A stretch of 64,000 bases of DNA. Source: Pararge aegeria (taxonomy: Eukaryota > Arthropoda > Insecta > Lepidoptera > Nymphalidae). Positions 34,371-44,760 of the stretch are shown piece after piece (position 1 is the stretch's first letter; the number at the start of each line of letters is the position of its first letter). Below the pieces are notes generated by a model. The model was not told where the DNA came from. It ran no database searches and worked only from the letters and a program-made list of their open reading frames with translations. Both the position numbers and the translations under genes were made by a program. Location: contig NC_053184.1 of assembly GCF_905163445.1 (NCBI RefSeq), forward strand, positions 12,524,001-12,588,000. The letters run 5' to 3'.

Positions 34371-34665
34371 CGACCTTCCTAGTGCAGCGGTGAGCGCTGT
34401 GGATTTAAGTTGGAGGTCCCGGGTTAGATTCCCGGCCGGGGCAATTTCGGAATTTATAATTTGTGTCTATTGGGCGTTGTCGTTCGTGGCTAGTTACCAC
34501 CCTAGCGACAAAGACGTGCCTCCAAGCGATTAAGCCATCCGGTACGTTGTTGCCAAGAAATCTATTAGGGATTTTCATATTTCCTAACAGGTTAGTCCGC
34601 TACTATCTTTCAATAGTACCAGCACAGAGATTGCAGTCAAGAACTAACTTGTAGTGGAATAAAAA
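34371..34665 (+). repeat. SINE (family 'CTAGTGCAGTGGTGAGCGCTGT')
   Basis: Box A CTAGTGCAGCGGTGAGCGCTG, B box GGGTTAGATTCCCGGCC, then ACCACCCTAGCGACAAAGACG, CTAACAGGTTAGTCCGC, AAGAACTAACTTGTAGTGG and an A-run at 34661-34670. Confidence 0.75.
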
Positions 34666-35819
34666 AAAAACTTACTTGATTGGTCCGACATTTATTATCT
34701 ACAATAAAAAAAGTAATGTTGATTAACTTTAGAACTGATAGAATATGTGTGTGTATATGTGTTTAATGTGTGTGTGTAGTACAGCAGGCTAGGCCAAGCT
34801 TTTTGATTATAATGACACAGTTAAGTATTCAAGAAATGTGTGAAAAACATTTGTAAGGGAGATAACAAGAAAAAGTAATACGTGTGTCGTTTTCTCTTCA
34901 TTCACGGCCTCGAGCTAAGGATTATCGCGCTTTCCGTGATTATGATTAAGCGCTACCAGGTGAGAAAAAGTCAGAACGAAATTAAAATTATATTCCGCAG
35001 GTTCTCATAATGTCTAAAATACTTGGAAGGAACGGCTAGATTGCATGCGTATTCGGTGATACTAAAATATTTAAAAAAAATCTGACGTCTACAGACAGTT
35101 AAATTAAATTATATATTTTGTACTTATAAAATAAGCTATTTGCCAGTAAAATTATCCTCAAAATAAGTCCAGCCGTTGGAGAGATAAGCTGGAAGAATAA
35201 GACAGGCAGAAAGGTAACAGGCAGACAAAAACAAAATAAAAAATGTGTGCATGTACTAGTGTAGACACGTTAGAAGTAAAACTTCTTTATGACGTTATTT
35301 TAACATACCTTAATTTTAACATTATAACGCTCTAGTTTTTTGTTTATGTATATTTGAACGCGCTAATTTCAGACACGGGCCGCTTAAGGAGTAAGGTAAT
35401 AAGTTCAGTAATTTTCACAGAACTAAGGAACGCGAGTGAAACCACGGGTCACAGCTTTGTACTCTGATTATGCTAGGCACTTATAGTATTATAGCAGCCA
35501 GGTGGCAATAATAGAGGTATTTGTCATCCACGTACACAGAAACAATTCCATTTGTCAAAACGATATTTACAATTTTGTACATTAATGGCTTAATTTTGTA
35601 CCTACAGGAGTTCATACTCAATATTCCACGATTGTATTAAGGACATCATTTTAATAACAGTATTATTAAGGTGAAGTCCTTAACGTTAAAAGCAAGTTAA
35701 CGGATTTCGACGCTACGCGGATTTTGTTATGATATTTACTATTCATATGCAGATTTTGGTAAAATAATTTATTAGGTATCTACGGTACTTAATTATCAAG
35801 AAAATAATTGTATTTTAAA
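34666..35819. other. Intergenic, no gene seen
   Basis: AT-rich; a (TG)n-like patch at 34747-34778. Nothing coding. Confidence 0.3.
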
Positions 35820-35910
35820 CCCATAGTCCTAATCGATTTCTACGCGACATCGTACCGGAACGCTAGATCGCTTAGCGGGACGTCGTTATCGTTAGGGTGG
35901 AGACTAGCCT
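35820..35910 (-). repeat. SINE fragment (family 'CTAGTGCAGTGG...'), reverse
   Basis: CTACGCGACATCGTACCGGAACGCTAGATCGC and GTTATCGTTAGGGTGG are the reverse body of this family, also seen at 22035. Confidence 0.5.
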
Positions 35911-35934
35911 ATTATTCTGCTATACGGTGAATAA

Positions 35935-36425
35935 TATAACCAGCAGTGTGCAGTGGGTCACTGCTGCTTTCTTCATCAAAGGCTGTGGGTTTGACTCCCA
36001 AAACTGAAAAATGTTTTTTGTAATGAACATGAATGCTTCAATGAATGAATGAACGAACAGTGTCTGGGTGGTTGTCTTTATGTTATACTAGATGTGCCCT
36101 GCGGCCTCTACACCTATATTCATATATGAGATTTTGAGACTTTTTCACAAACATTTTTTTTTCTGACGTAATTTTTTTTTAAATGAAGAGTTTACTATAT
36201 TATTTCTAATACCTCCAAGAATATGTATAAAAAGTTTCACGAATATCAGTTCAGTAGTTTTCGCGCGAAAGCGTAACAAACAAACTTACATTCACATTTA
36301 TAAGATGGACAACTAATATTATAAATGTGAATGTAAGCTAGCACCCAAAAAACAAGATACGCTTAATTTGGGGTTAGCTGGTGATGTCTGTCTTGTCGTG
36401 ATAATTTATTTAGTATAACACTAGA
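35935..36425 (+). repeat. SINE (family 'GATTGGCGCAGTG') interrupted by a second repeat
   Basis: The left part (35935-36094) has the GTGGGTTTGACTCCCAAAACTG B box and GTGTCTGGGTGG. The right part (36340-36425) resumes with GCACCCAAAAAACAAGATACGC, TTTGGGGTTAGCTGGTGATG. Between them about 245 bp belong to a 'CGGCCTCTACACC...TTCAGTAGTTTTCGCGCGAAAGCGTAACAAAC' unit, a LINE-3'-UTR-like sequence. Confidence 0.65.
36285..36337. repeat. Perfect inverted repeat, 18-bp arms
   Basis: Arms 36285-36302 and 36320-36337 (CTTACATTCACATTTATA and its complement), 17-nt spacer, at the 3' end of the insert in the SINE. Confidence 0.85.
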
Positions 36426-36724
36426 AAAGTCGATAGTGCTTAAATATGAAGTGTATTTTGGTCTAACGAAGGCACTACACCTGAATTGTCTGATATTTAT
36501 AGTAATGGCTTTTGAATGGTAAACAACAGATGGAATATCACCTGAAATAGTGTGGGTCGTTTGGTTCGGCGAAGTTTTTGTTCAGTGGCGGGGCACATAA
36601 CGAGCACCTGCGATCTCATCTACATAATATGGACAAGTCGTTGAACTTGCGACTGCCGGACAGTTTGTGAGCTTTCCAACTCCCTGAGATTATCTAACAT
36701 TTTGTTACTCCACACTTATTCAAA

Positions 36725-36810
36725 CTGCACGCGGCTTCGTCCGTGTTTATTACGGTTTTTACAAATCCCGCGGGAACCGTCAGTTTTCCCGGGGATTTCT
36801 TGTAGGTAAT
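36725..36810 (+). repeat. 'TTCGTCCGCG' dispersed unit fragment
   Basis: GCGGCTTCGTCCGTGTTTATTACGGTTTTTACAAATCCCGCGGGAACCG matches other copies (40643, 41722, 41960, 42168, 49483, 54170). Likely the 3' part of a LINE or its derivative. Confidence 0.55.
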
Positions 36811-37100
36811 TTGAAATAAGTTATAATCATGTTGTACATAGTTTTTGTATTTCATCAATAGTTTTTTCAGCGCACACCAAATGATTAATATGTAGGCAAT
36901 ATTTTGATACTGTAGGTTCCATTATTTAAGCTCAACTTTTAAAAACATCATGAAAACTTATAAATAGCCTATGTTACTTTGTGATAATTTAACTTTATCG
37001 TGGTAGAAAATGAAAAAAACAGTCGAAAAGTCATTTTTTTTTTATACGAGTATATTGGTATAAAAGTAGATAAAGCATTCTAAGTATAGCCCAAACTCAC

Positions 37101-37254
37101 CAATCAGCGATGTCACTTGTGTTGGCCATAGACGCCAGATCTGTCACAGGATTCCTCGTAACTGTCAAGCTATACAAATCAGGGTACACGCCACTCAAGT
37201 GACACACCAAGAAACCTCCATTGGAGCCCCCGTACAACAAAAGTCTCTTGTCAT
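37101..37254 (-). pseudogene. Isolated exon of acylaminoacyl-peptidase (APEH-like)
   Basis: Reverse strand encodes about 51 residues without stops. They include LLLYGGSNGGFLVCHLSGVYPD, the GxSxG nucleophile elbow of the prolyl-oligopeptidase family, then RNPVTDLASM and TSDIADW. These match the acylamino-acid-releasing enzyme pattern GGSxGGF..HL..YP..Y and RNPV..IASM..TDIPDW. The enzyme removes N-acylated residues from peptides. A good donor follows (ATTG|GTGAGT). The upstream side ends in AAAAAAAAAAAG without a pyrimidine tract, and I found no neighbouring exons. It is either a captured or duplicated exon, or one exon of a gene with very long introns. Confidence 0.7.
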
Positions 37255-37434
37255 CTTTTTTTTTTAGATACCTATCACAAACATCATCCTCAGCGGATTA
37301 TAGTGTCCCACCGCTGGGTACAGGCCCCTCTCATCTGAGGAAGGTGCTCCAATGCAGGTTGAAGGACTGTAACGTCTACTATAACATGTAAGTAATAATC
37401 TAGTAGTAGTAGAGAATTTTGTGAAAGAACTCGT

Positions 37435-37785
37435 ACTACCGCCATGCTTATTTCTGTCGCCTAGCAGCATTTTTGCAATGCCGGTTTAAGGCTGCCAGTC
37501 CACCGGAGCGGAGCGAGGCGGCAGAGCCGAGAAACGGAAAAATATTAACCAATAGGATTGCACTGGATTGCAAAATTTCCGCTGCTCTTAAGTGAACCAG
37601 ACACAGTACGCAACTGCGCTCCGGGCGGGCAGCCTTAAGGGCGTGGTTGCCGGTGTAATTACAGGCACCTGATGCACTTTGTAGGACTTATTCTTTGCAC
37701 TGCGAAGTGTTACTTTGTAGGCGATGGTTTTACACTTAACATCAGGTAAGCCATCTGCATGGTCCGTCAATTATTACTATAAAAA
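37435..37785 (-). repeat. Dispersed repeat (family 'GATGGACCAAGCAGATGGCC'), reverse, interrupted
   Basis: Reverse complement starts TTGACGGACCATGCAGATGGC and continues with GTGTAAAACCATCGCC, AACACTTCGCAGTGCAAAG, TACACCGGCAACCACGCCC, GCTGCCCGCCCGGAG. Positions about 37485-37620 interrupt it; the rest continues to GCATTGCAAAAATGCTGCTAGG. Confidence 0.65.
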
Positions 37786-37854
37786 AAAAACCAGTGCTAT
37801 TCGAGGCATGAGGATGGCACATTATAAGCGAAGCCAGCCTGGCTGTATTGGCTT

Positions 37855-37930
37855 AAAACAACCTGCCAATTCTTCGGTCCGAGAATTGGACCTAGACATG
37901 TGAAACACTAGACCAACGAGACGGCAGCTT
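37855..37930 (-). repeat. tRNA-like SINE head, reverse
   Basis: Reverse reads GTCTCGTTGGTCTAGTGTTTCAC, a tRNA-like A-box. Relatives occur at 44650, 52140 and 59390. Confidence 0.45.
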
Positions 37931-39492
37931 TAGATAGGCATTAGAAATTTAGATCTGCAATAACTTACCTAACATTTCAAAGGCGATTGGAAGTGATTTC
38001 ATAAAAAGTTTACGTTTTGAAACAGCTATCTATATATAGAGGAAATTTGAATTTGGGGATCATGTTATGCGGAACTACTGAACATTTAAATAAAACTGTG
38101 CTTTGGGGGTTATCAAACTTTAGAGTCGTAAAGCGACACGTAAAATAATCGAAGGGAACGAAGTGGGTAGGTTAACTAGATGTAGTGTTTGTTACAAGAA
38201 TACGGTTTTATATAAATCATAAAAATTTAAACGATTGGTTTGAAAACCAATGCAAATATTATTTGTGTATGTATTTGTTATTGTTCCTGAATCTCTATGT
38301 CAATTTAATTTTACGAATCCTTATTTCTTGTTTCATTGAGAAATTATCATCCACGCCACTGACTGGCGCATTGCTTATGTTGGACTGAGAGAACTAAAAC
38401 TTTTTTAATGGTTTAGCTGTTGGATTTCCAATTAAAGGAAAATTAAAATAAAATAAAAATCTCTTTACGTGATGGCTGGGTCACTCGTACAATAACGTTG
38501 CTTAACCAGCTTAATCTGCCTTTGCAAACCCTGAGAGACCTTTGACCTTCGTCAGTGGCGTGTGGAAACGCAGATGACAACCAGAAATCCCTACGATCCT
38601 CCAACGGATGACCATACTTCCTGTTTCCATGGGCTGGAGATCCTCTTCGAAGAGCCAGCCGCGGCCTTTTTCTAGGGCGGAGAAGACCGCTCTCTTAGAC
38701 CTCTCACGGTCAACAATAGTCTAATTTATACCTAACCGTGGTCGCTATAAAGTTTATTCCGTGCAGTAAATTTTCATAGTCGATTTCATAGTTAAATCTC
38801 AAAATGTATCAAAATGGATGGACATGAAAGGGCATTATTTTTACATTACAAAACATTTATTATATAGGTTTCAATTGGTTTCAAGTCGCATAGTTTTGAA
38901 TTTACAAGCAAAATTGGGTTTTTGAACTAACTCTTCAGTTATGAGAGATAATTTTTTTTTCAATAACCCAATTGTTTCAAAGAATCGTCACTATCAATAA
39001 GAAAATAACATATGCATCAATAAACATGAATCAGAAAGTGTTCAAATATTTGGGGGTTGATTGTCCTTGTTTATAGAGTCGTTACTAAAAAGTGTATCCA
39101 CTGAAACAAATGTTCACGGCTTTTTATGAAAGGGGAAAAAGTGAAGTGTAGAAATAAAACCTTTACTGTGAAGAGTTATTTACACTGGATCTAGTGCACG
39201 TTCACATTATTCCAATGGCAATACAGCTCTGGAGCTAATTTTTAGACTAGGATGTTATTCGAATAATAAATATTTATTGTACAACACAAAAAAATAATTA
39301 TATAACAGCAATTGCTCTATTGCTGTTTTAAAAATTAAGCAGTATATTCGTTGCATATTGAATCGCAATCTCCATCTGAAAAGTCAAACAACAATCAGCT
39401 ACATAAGCAAAGTGGTGCGATGTTTCCTTATTAATTAAAGATTGCGCTAGCAGATATTTTGCACTATCTTGTATAGGTAGTTAGCATTGTTA
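37931..39492. other. Intergenic; one unassigned GC-richer repeat
   Basis: 38450-38740 (GATGGCTGGGTCACTCGTACAATAACG...GAAGAGCCAGCCGCGGCC) is GC-richer and looks TE-derived, probably reverse strand. Otherwise AT-rich with no gene. Confidence 0.35.
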
Positions 39493-39800
39493 TCATCATC
39501 ATCTTCAAATCAACCCATTACACGCTAACTACAGGGCTAGGTCTCCAACAATGAGAAGGGTTTAGACCGTAGTCCACCACGTTCGCACAGTATGGATTGG
39601 TGTGCTACACACGCCTTTGAGAACATCATAGAGAACTCTCAGGCATGCAACTTTCCTCGGAATGCTTTACTTCACCGTTGAAGCAAGTTATAATTTAATT
39701 GCTTAAAACGCACATAACTTACAAAAGTCAGTGTTATGTGCTGGGATTCGAACTCGGCCCCCAAAAGTAAAGTCCTAACCGATAGGCTATAACCGATAGT
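39493..39800 (-). repeat. SINE-like repeat (family 'CACTACAGGGCA'), best copy
   Basis: All landmarks present: CATCATCATCTTCAAATC, AACTACAGGGCTAGG, AATGAGAAGGGTTTAGACCG, CACGCCTTTGAGAACATCAT, TCTCAGGCATGCA, AGCAAGTTATAATTTAATTGC and the reverse B box TGGGATTCGAACTCGGCCCC. Confidence 0.75.
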
Positions 39801-40314
39801 TATGCGACTCTGTAATTACGTTTCTGCAGACCATTATTTAAAGAACTCCATGTGCTACCATTGCCAAGCATGTATAATAAGAACATATATATTTTGATCT
39901 TTTAATTTTGAAATTTTGATTTTGAAGTCAAATTTTAAGCGTAAAGTCCAAAAATCCATCTGTAATGTTATTGAAATAAAAAAAATATAATATAAATATG
40001 CATGCAATTAAAAACTAATTAAAGAGTACCAAAAATTAATTAAATTACTGACATTGGAAGTTTGCACTAAAGCTGAAAATATTATGACAGTAAAATATTT
40101 TGTAGTTACTTCATATTTCGTCATTATCGTATATTCATTAATTGTGATAATTGTTTTCTTTTTCTTGGTTATTTTTAATATAAATTGGATATAATTTAAG
40201 TAATAACCGCGAGTGTTATGTAGATACCGGATTGGAGTAATGTGAACAAGGCAATATTGTTAGAAGGAAAGCATTGCTCGAAATACTATTGATATATATA
40301 ATACTTTTGGTCTA

Positions 40315-40590
40315 AAATCTCAGCTCACCAAAGCACACAGGTCTCTTCTAAGACTGAGAAGGGTCTATCCAGCTGGTGAAGTTCATATTGGTAGACTCAC
40401 TTGCCTTTAGGAACATAATGGAGAACTCCCAGGCCAGCAGTTTTCGTCACGATGTTTTCGTTTACGGTTACAGCAAGTGACATTTAATTGCAACTCCGTC
40501 AAGTTATAGGTGCGTTTCGGAGATAATACTTCCTCAGAGAGGGAGGCCGAAGTTCCAGGACCCTAGTTGTGCGGTTTATCGCTTATTATC
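40315..40590 (-). repeat. SINE-like repeat (family 'CACTACAGGGCA'), diverged
   Basis: CAGGTCTCTTCTAAGACTGAGAAGGG, TTTAGGAACATAATGGAGAACTCCCAGGCCAGCAG, GTCACGATGTTTTCG, AAGTGACATTTAATTGC. The tRNA-like head is damaged. Confidence 0.6.
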
Positions 40591-40642
40591 GCTTACAACT
40601 GATCACATCGCATCACAAATTCTAAATTAAAATTATTACGAA

Positions 40643-42565
40643 CTAGCTGTTGCCCGCGTTCTTCGTCCGCGTTTATGAAAGGTTTTTTTTACAAATTCTG
40701 TAGGAACCGTTTGTTTTTCCGGGATAAAAAGTAGCCTTTGCCTTACAATATAAAATTTCTTTATTTCTTTTCTTTTTTATGCGTCTCTTCGAGTCGATTA
40801 GTTGTTTAGTTAGAGCGTATATGAAGGACCAAAAAACAAAAAATCACTTTCGCATTTATAATATTAAGTACGGATTTAGTGAAAAATAAACAGGTTTTCT
40901 TTCCGGTATAAAATAGGCCGTTGCGGTTGCAATTAGGGCGGGTGTAGACGACAGTAATTACTCGGGCAGTCCTCGCGGTCGCGGTCGCGGTCTATGCACC
41001 CTGACATTACGTGACTGCACTAATCACTAAGATTGCCTTGATATCCGGGATAAATAAAAGCACTACAATTAAAGATGTTACAATAGTCAAAGTCAAAGTC
41101 AAAGTCAAAAATATCTTTATTCAAGTAGGCCCACAGGTGGCACTTTTGATGCGTACATAAGAATTACACGGTAGTGAGATGATGGCGATAACCACATTCG
41201 TAAACTTAAAACTAAAGCTACGAGGGTTCCAAACGCGTCCCGGTCTAAGAAGAAGCCCACAACAAACTTAGCCGGGTGTTTTTTTTTTTTTTTTGTTATC
41301 GCCATCTCACAATGTAATTTTAAATTATTAGAAGAGCAACCTGGTTAGAGCAATAATTTACACCCAAGCTTTTTTATCGTTTACGTAGTCCTTTATACTA
41401 TAATAGGACTTTTCTATAAGCTTACGTTTAATACAAACTTTGAACTTTTTAAGAGACATCTCCAAGATGTCAATTGGTAGTTTATTGTAGAATTGTATGC
41501 AATTTCCTTTAAACGAATTATGAATTTTATGTAACCTAGTATATTGCACTGTAAGTTTATTCTTACTTCTAATGTTTAAATTATTGCAGTCACATTTTTT
41601 CTTAAATTTAGAAATGTTTTTATGGACGTACATTAAATTTTCAAATATGTACTGACTATACACTGTCATTATTTTTACAATACTATTAAGATTCACTGCA
41701 TAATATGGTTTTATTACAATTAGGTACTAGCTGCTGTCGTTGTTCTTCATACGAGTGTATTACATTTCTTTTCACAAATGCCGTGGGAACCATTTGTTTT
41801 ACTGTAATCAAAATTAACCTACTCTTCGTCCTTTTAACTAACTATGCTGCACATCAAGTCGATTGGCTGTTGAGTTCCAAAGATTTAGTCCATTGGCTGT
41901 TGAGTTTGGCAAGAAGGAAGGGCAAACGAACAACCGCACTTTCGCATTTATAATATTACTAGCTGTTTTCCGCGTTTTTCATCCGCGTTCATTACAGTTT
42001 TTTTACAAATCCCGTGAGAACCGTTTATTTTCCTGGAATAAAAAGTAGCGTATGCTACTCTCCGTACTTTCAACTAACTCTATGCCAAACATCAAGACGA
42101 CTGGCTGTTAAGTTTTGCGCGTAGGAAGGACAAACGAACAACCGCACTTTCGCATTTAAAATATTACTAGCTGTTATCCGCTATAATTACGGTTTCTTTA
42201 CAACGCCCGTAAGAACCGTTTGTTTTCCTCGCATAAAAAGTAACCTATGCTGCTCTTGTCGTACAAAATTAACCTATTCTTCGTCGTTTCAACTAACTCT
42301 TTGGCAAAAAATCAAGTCGATTTGTTGTTTAATTAGGGAGTATAGGATGGGCCAACAAACAAATAAACACACCTTCGCATTTATAATATTATTTATGATT
42401 TAGTGAAAAGTAACCAGTTTTTTATTATGGTGTGAAATGGGCCGTTGCGGTTACAATTAGGGCGGGTGTAGACGACAGTAATTACTCGGGCAGTCCATGA
42501 TGTCCTGGTCGCGGGCTATACACCCTGACATCGCGTGACTTCACTAATCACTAAGACTGCGTTGG
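40643..42565 (+). repeat. Complex repeat block: A-B-[LINE]-A-A-A-B
   Basis: A units begin near 40643, 41722, 41960 and 42168. The best copies show TAGCTGTT.CCCGC, CGTTTATTACGGTTTTT-like sequence, ACAAATCCCGT, GAACCGTTTGTTTTCC, ATAAAAAGTAGCCTATG and a 3' end ACAACCGCACTTTCGCATTTATAATATTA. The unit at 41722 is the most degraded. B units at 40911-41050 and 42425-42565 share GGGCCGTTGCGGTT, CAATTAGGGCGGGTGTAGACGACAG and TAATTACTCGGGCAGTCC; a weaker B is at 44174-44290. The LINE at 41085-41710 interrupts the array. Confidence 0.7.
41085..41710 (-). mobile_element. LINE 3' end with RT C-terminus and (GTCAAA)n tail
   Basis: Reverse frame 41696-41358 (112 codons) carries NNLNIRSKNKLTVQYTRL, FKGNCIQFYNKLPIDILEM and SYYSIKDYVNDKKAWV-stop. 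The 3' UTR has GGCACTTTTGATGCGTACAT in both this copy and 22324, and it ends in GTCAAAGTCAAAGTCAAAGTC at 41088-41108. Frame intact over the retained part, so relatively young. Confidence 0.85.
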
Positions 42566-42589
42566 TATCCGTAGTTACAGTTCCTCTTA

Positions 42590-42665
42590 GATGTACATGT
42601 TAGCCCTTGACTGCAATCTCACCTGGTGGTAAGTTATGATGCAGTCTAAGATGGTAGCAGGCTAA
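42590..42665 (-). repeat. SINE fragment (family 'CTAGTGCAGTGG...'), reverse 3' end
   Basis: CATGTTAGCCCTTGACTGCAATCTCACCTGGTGG, then TGATGCAGTCTAAGATGGTAGC, as at 48445. Confidence 0.6.
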
Positions 42666-42754
42666 CCACTAAAAAATAATAAATAGTACTATACTTTTAA
42701 CGAGTCAATTTAGTTTGAGTTTACCTCAAAACTTGTTTGACCGCCAAGTAGCAT

Positions 42755-42870
42755 TGTTACAATGCTGTGATTACAGGCATATGAGGCTTAACACCTACGC
42801 CTCAGCTTGATGGACAAAGGGCGGTAATTTGCAGGATGGGTTCCTTGCATGCCTAGCGCAGTGTTGCCCT
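42755..42870 (-). repeat. Dispersed repeat fragment (family 'GATGGACCAAGCAGATGGCC'), reverse
   Basis: AATGCTGTGATTACAGGCAT, CACCTACGCCTCAG and CCTTGCATGCCTAGCGCAGTG; inverse of the 13295 family. Confidence 0.45.
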
Positions 42871-42874
42871 GTAT

Positions 42875-43195
42875 ATAGGAAAAATCCTATTATAATATTA
42901 AGGATTACTTAAAGGATAAAAAAGCTTGGGTGTGAATTGTTCTAGCTTCATAGCTTTATTCAAATTTACTGTGAGATGGTGATAACAAAAAAAAAAATTA
43001 CCCGGCTAAGTTTATTGTGGGCTCTTCTTAGACCAGGGCGCTTTTGGAACCCTCGTAGCTTTAGGTTTATGTTGGCGAACGAAGTTATCACCATCCCCTT
43101 ACAATTATGTAAACATATATGTATGAACGCTTCATAAGTGCCTGTGATAGGCCTACATGAATAAAGAAATTTTAAATTTGAATTTATAGGTGACG
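42875..43195 (+). mobile_element. LINE 3' end, forward copy
   Basis: The C-terminus YYNIKDYLKDKKAWV ends at TGA 42933-42935. Next come the shared 3' UTR elements ATCACCATC-type, GGCTAAGTTTATTGTGGGCTC and AAACCTAAAGCTACGAGGG (reverse sense), and a tail of ATAAAGAAATTTTAAATTTG. It is the same family as 41085, in the opposite orientation and only 1.2 kb away. Confidence 0.75.
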
Positions 43196-43701
43196 GTTTT
43201 CCAGGTACTATTAGGTGGGCCAAGGTCATGAAAACAAAGTAATAATTACTTTTGAACCGGTGATCTTTGTAGCACCTAAAGAACCCATACAAAATTACTA
43301 ATTTCGGATTATCGTCTCATTCTTTTTTCAGATTTAAGTTTCGCAGATTTCGCGAACATAACAAAAAAATATTTAAAAAGATAGATATATATTTATGTAG
43401 ATTGCAACCTGATACTTTAAAATTTGTTTAGAAACCCAACTCCTGATATAATAGATATCGAGATATGGATTGTAATTTTTTTGCAAAATAATAATAATAA
43501 CGTTTAATTCAGATAAAAATCCATAGCTGAAACAATAACAACTATCTACTAATTTATTTTCTATATTACAAACTAAAATTGGCCAAACTTATAAATAATA
43601 AATAATTAGGAATCTCCTAACTAAAGTAAGCACCCTTTTGAGCACTTGGTGTGTGAGTGTGTACCAACCCAGTGCTCCATAAATGGATTTTCCCATTTAT
43701 T

Positions 43702-43848
43702 GGTTGGACGAGGTGGACAGATGACATCAGGCGAGTAGCTGGGAGCCGTTGGAGGCAAGCGGCCCAGGACCGTGCATTGTGGAACTCCCTACAAAAGACC
43801 TATGTCCAGCAGTGGACGTCAATTGGTTGAGATGATGATGATGATGAT
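43702..43848 (+). mobile_element. RTE-type LINE C-terminus with (GAT)n tail
   Basis: A 42-codon frame reads RWTDDIRRVAGSRWRQAAQ, then DRALWNSLQKTYVQQWTSIG, and stops at 43828-43830, directly followed by GATGATGATGATGATGAT. This is the usual 3' end of RTE elements in insects. Confidence 0.8.
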
Positions 43849-44324
43849 TTATTGGTTAATATTTTCAAAATAGCTTGTTTGATAAATTTTAATAAATGAT
43901 ATGTGATATTTAAATTATAAATAATAAAATAAATAAATACAATACGACAATTAAACACAAACAGTAGAAATCCTTAGTTAAAAATTGTTATGCGATTGAG
44001 AGAAATTCTGACCTTAATACCCTGTACTTACCTACCACAATGTACACAAAAATTTTTAAAATCGCATTTATTTTACTTTATTGTTAAAAATAAACGCATA
44101 CTCATGTAAGTATAGCTTTATTTTATCATTAGCAAATCTAAAAGGTATGCTCTCTTTTCCTATGGTTTTATAAGGGTCGTTCTGGCTACAATTAGGGCGG
44201 GTGTATATGACTGTAATTAGTCTTGTGGCGGTTAGGTCGAGGTTGTAACATACTCTCTACCGTGTCCTAGCCTTATTCCGATTAGCCAGGGTCTACTAGA
44301 TTTACCAGGCTTTTTTTTAATCAC

Positions 44325-44760
44325 TACAAGTTGGCCCTGGACTGGCGCAGAACCTGTCCGGCTAGCATCGTGACAAATGGTTTACCTTCTCCCACAGTCT
44401 ATCCGAGCATTAGGGGACGGGTGAAAATAATATCCAAATAATATACGTGTAATATTAAATCGGGTTAAACTACTGCTTTTTCCTGTTGCTTAGTAGACGG
44501 ATACGTACATTTTAACCCTTGTCAGTGGAAACAAGCGGGGTATAGACATTTTGTAACATTTTATCCACGGTAAGGTCTATATGTCTGTTCTGTTCTAATA
44601 CGAAGCTGAATTTGCTCTCCAAGGCGCGGGGACGAAACAATGCCAACCTTACACGTGGATATTAAAATTTTCTTGACGAAAAACTCCCTATAAATGTTGG
44701 GCCTGATCCGGGAATCGCGCTATCTGATCAACCGTACCACGAGGTAGTAAGAGGACTTCT
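44325..44760. repeat. Cluster of SINE and unassigned repeat fragments
   Basis: 44325-44375 is a reverse 3' end like 42590 (CTACAAGTTGGCCCTGGACTGG). 44375-44620 belongs to a family also at 50705-50960 (CGAGCATTAGGGGACGGGTGAAAATAATA, then TAAACTACTGCTTTTTCCTGTTGC). 44650-44745 is a tRNA-like head in reverse (CTGATCCGGGAATCGCGC). Confidence 0.45.

Noticed and set aside
40643..42400. CRISPR-like array from repeated units
   Set aside because: Units are long, diverged and contiguous with no regular spacers, and the DNA is eukaryotic.
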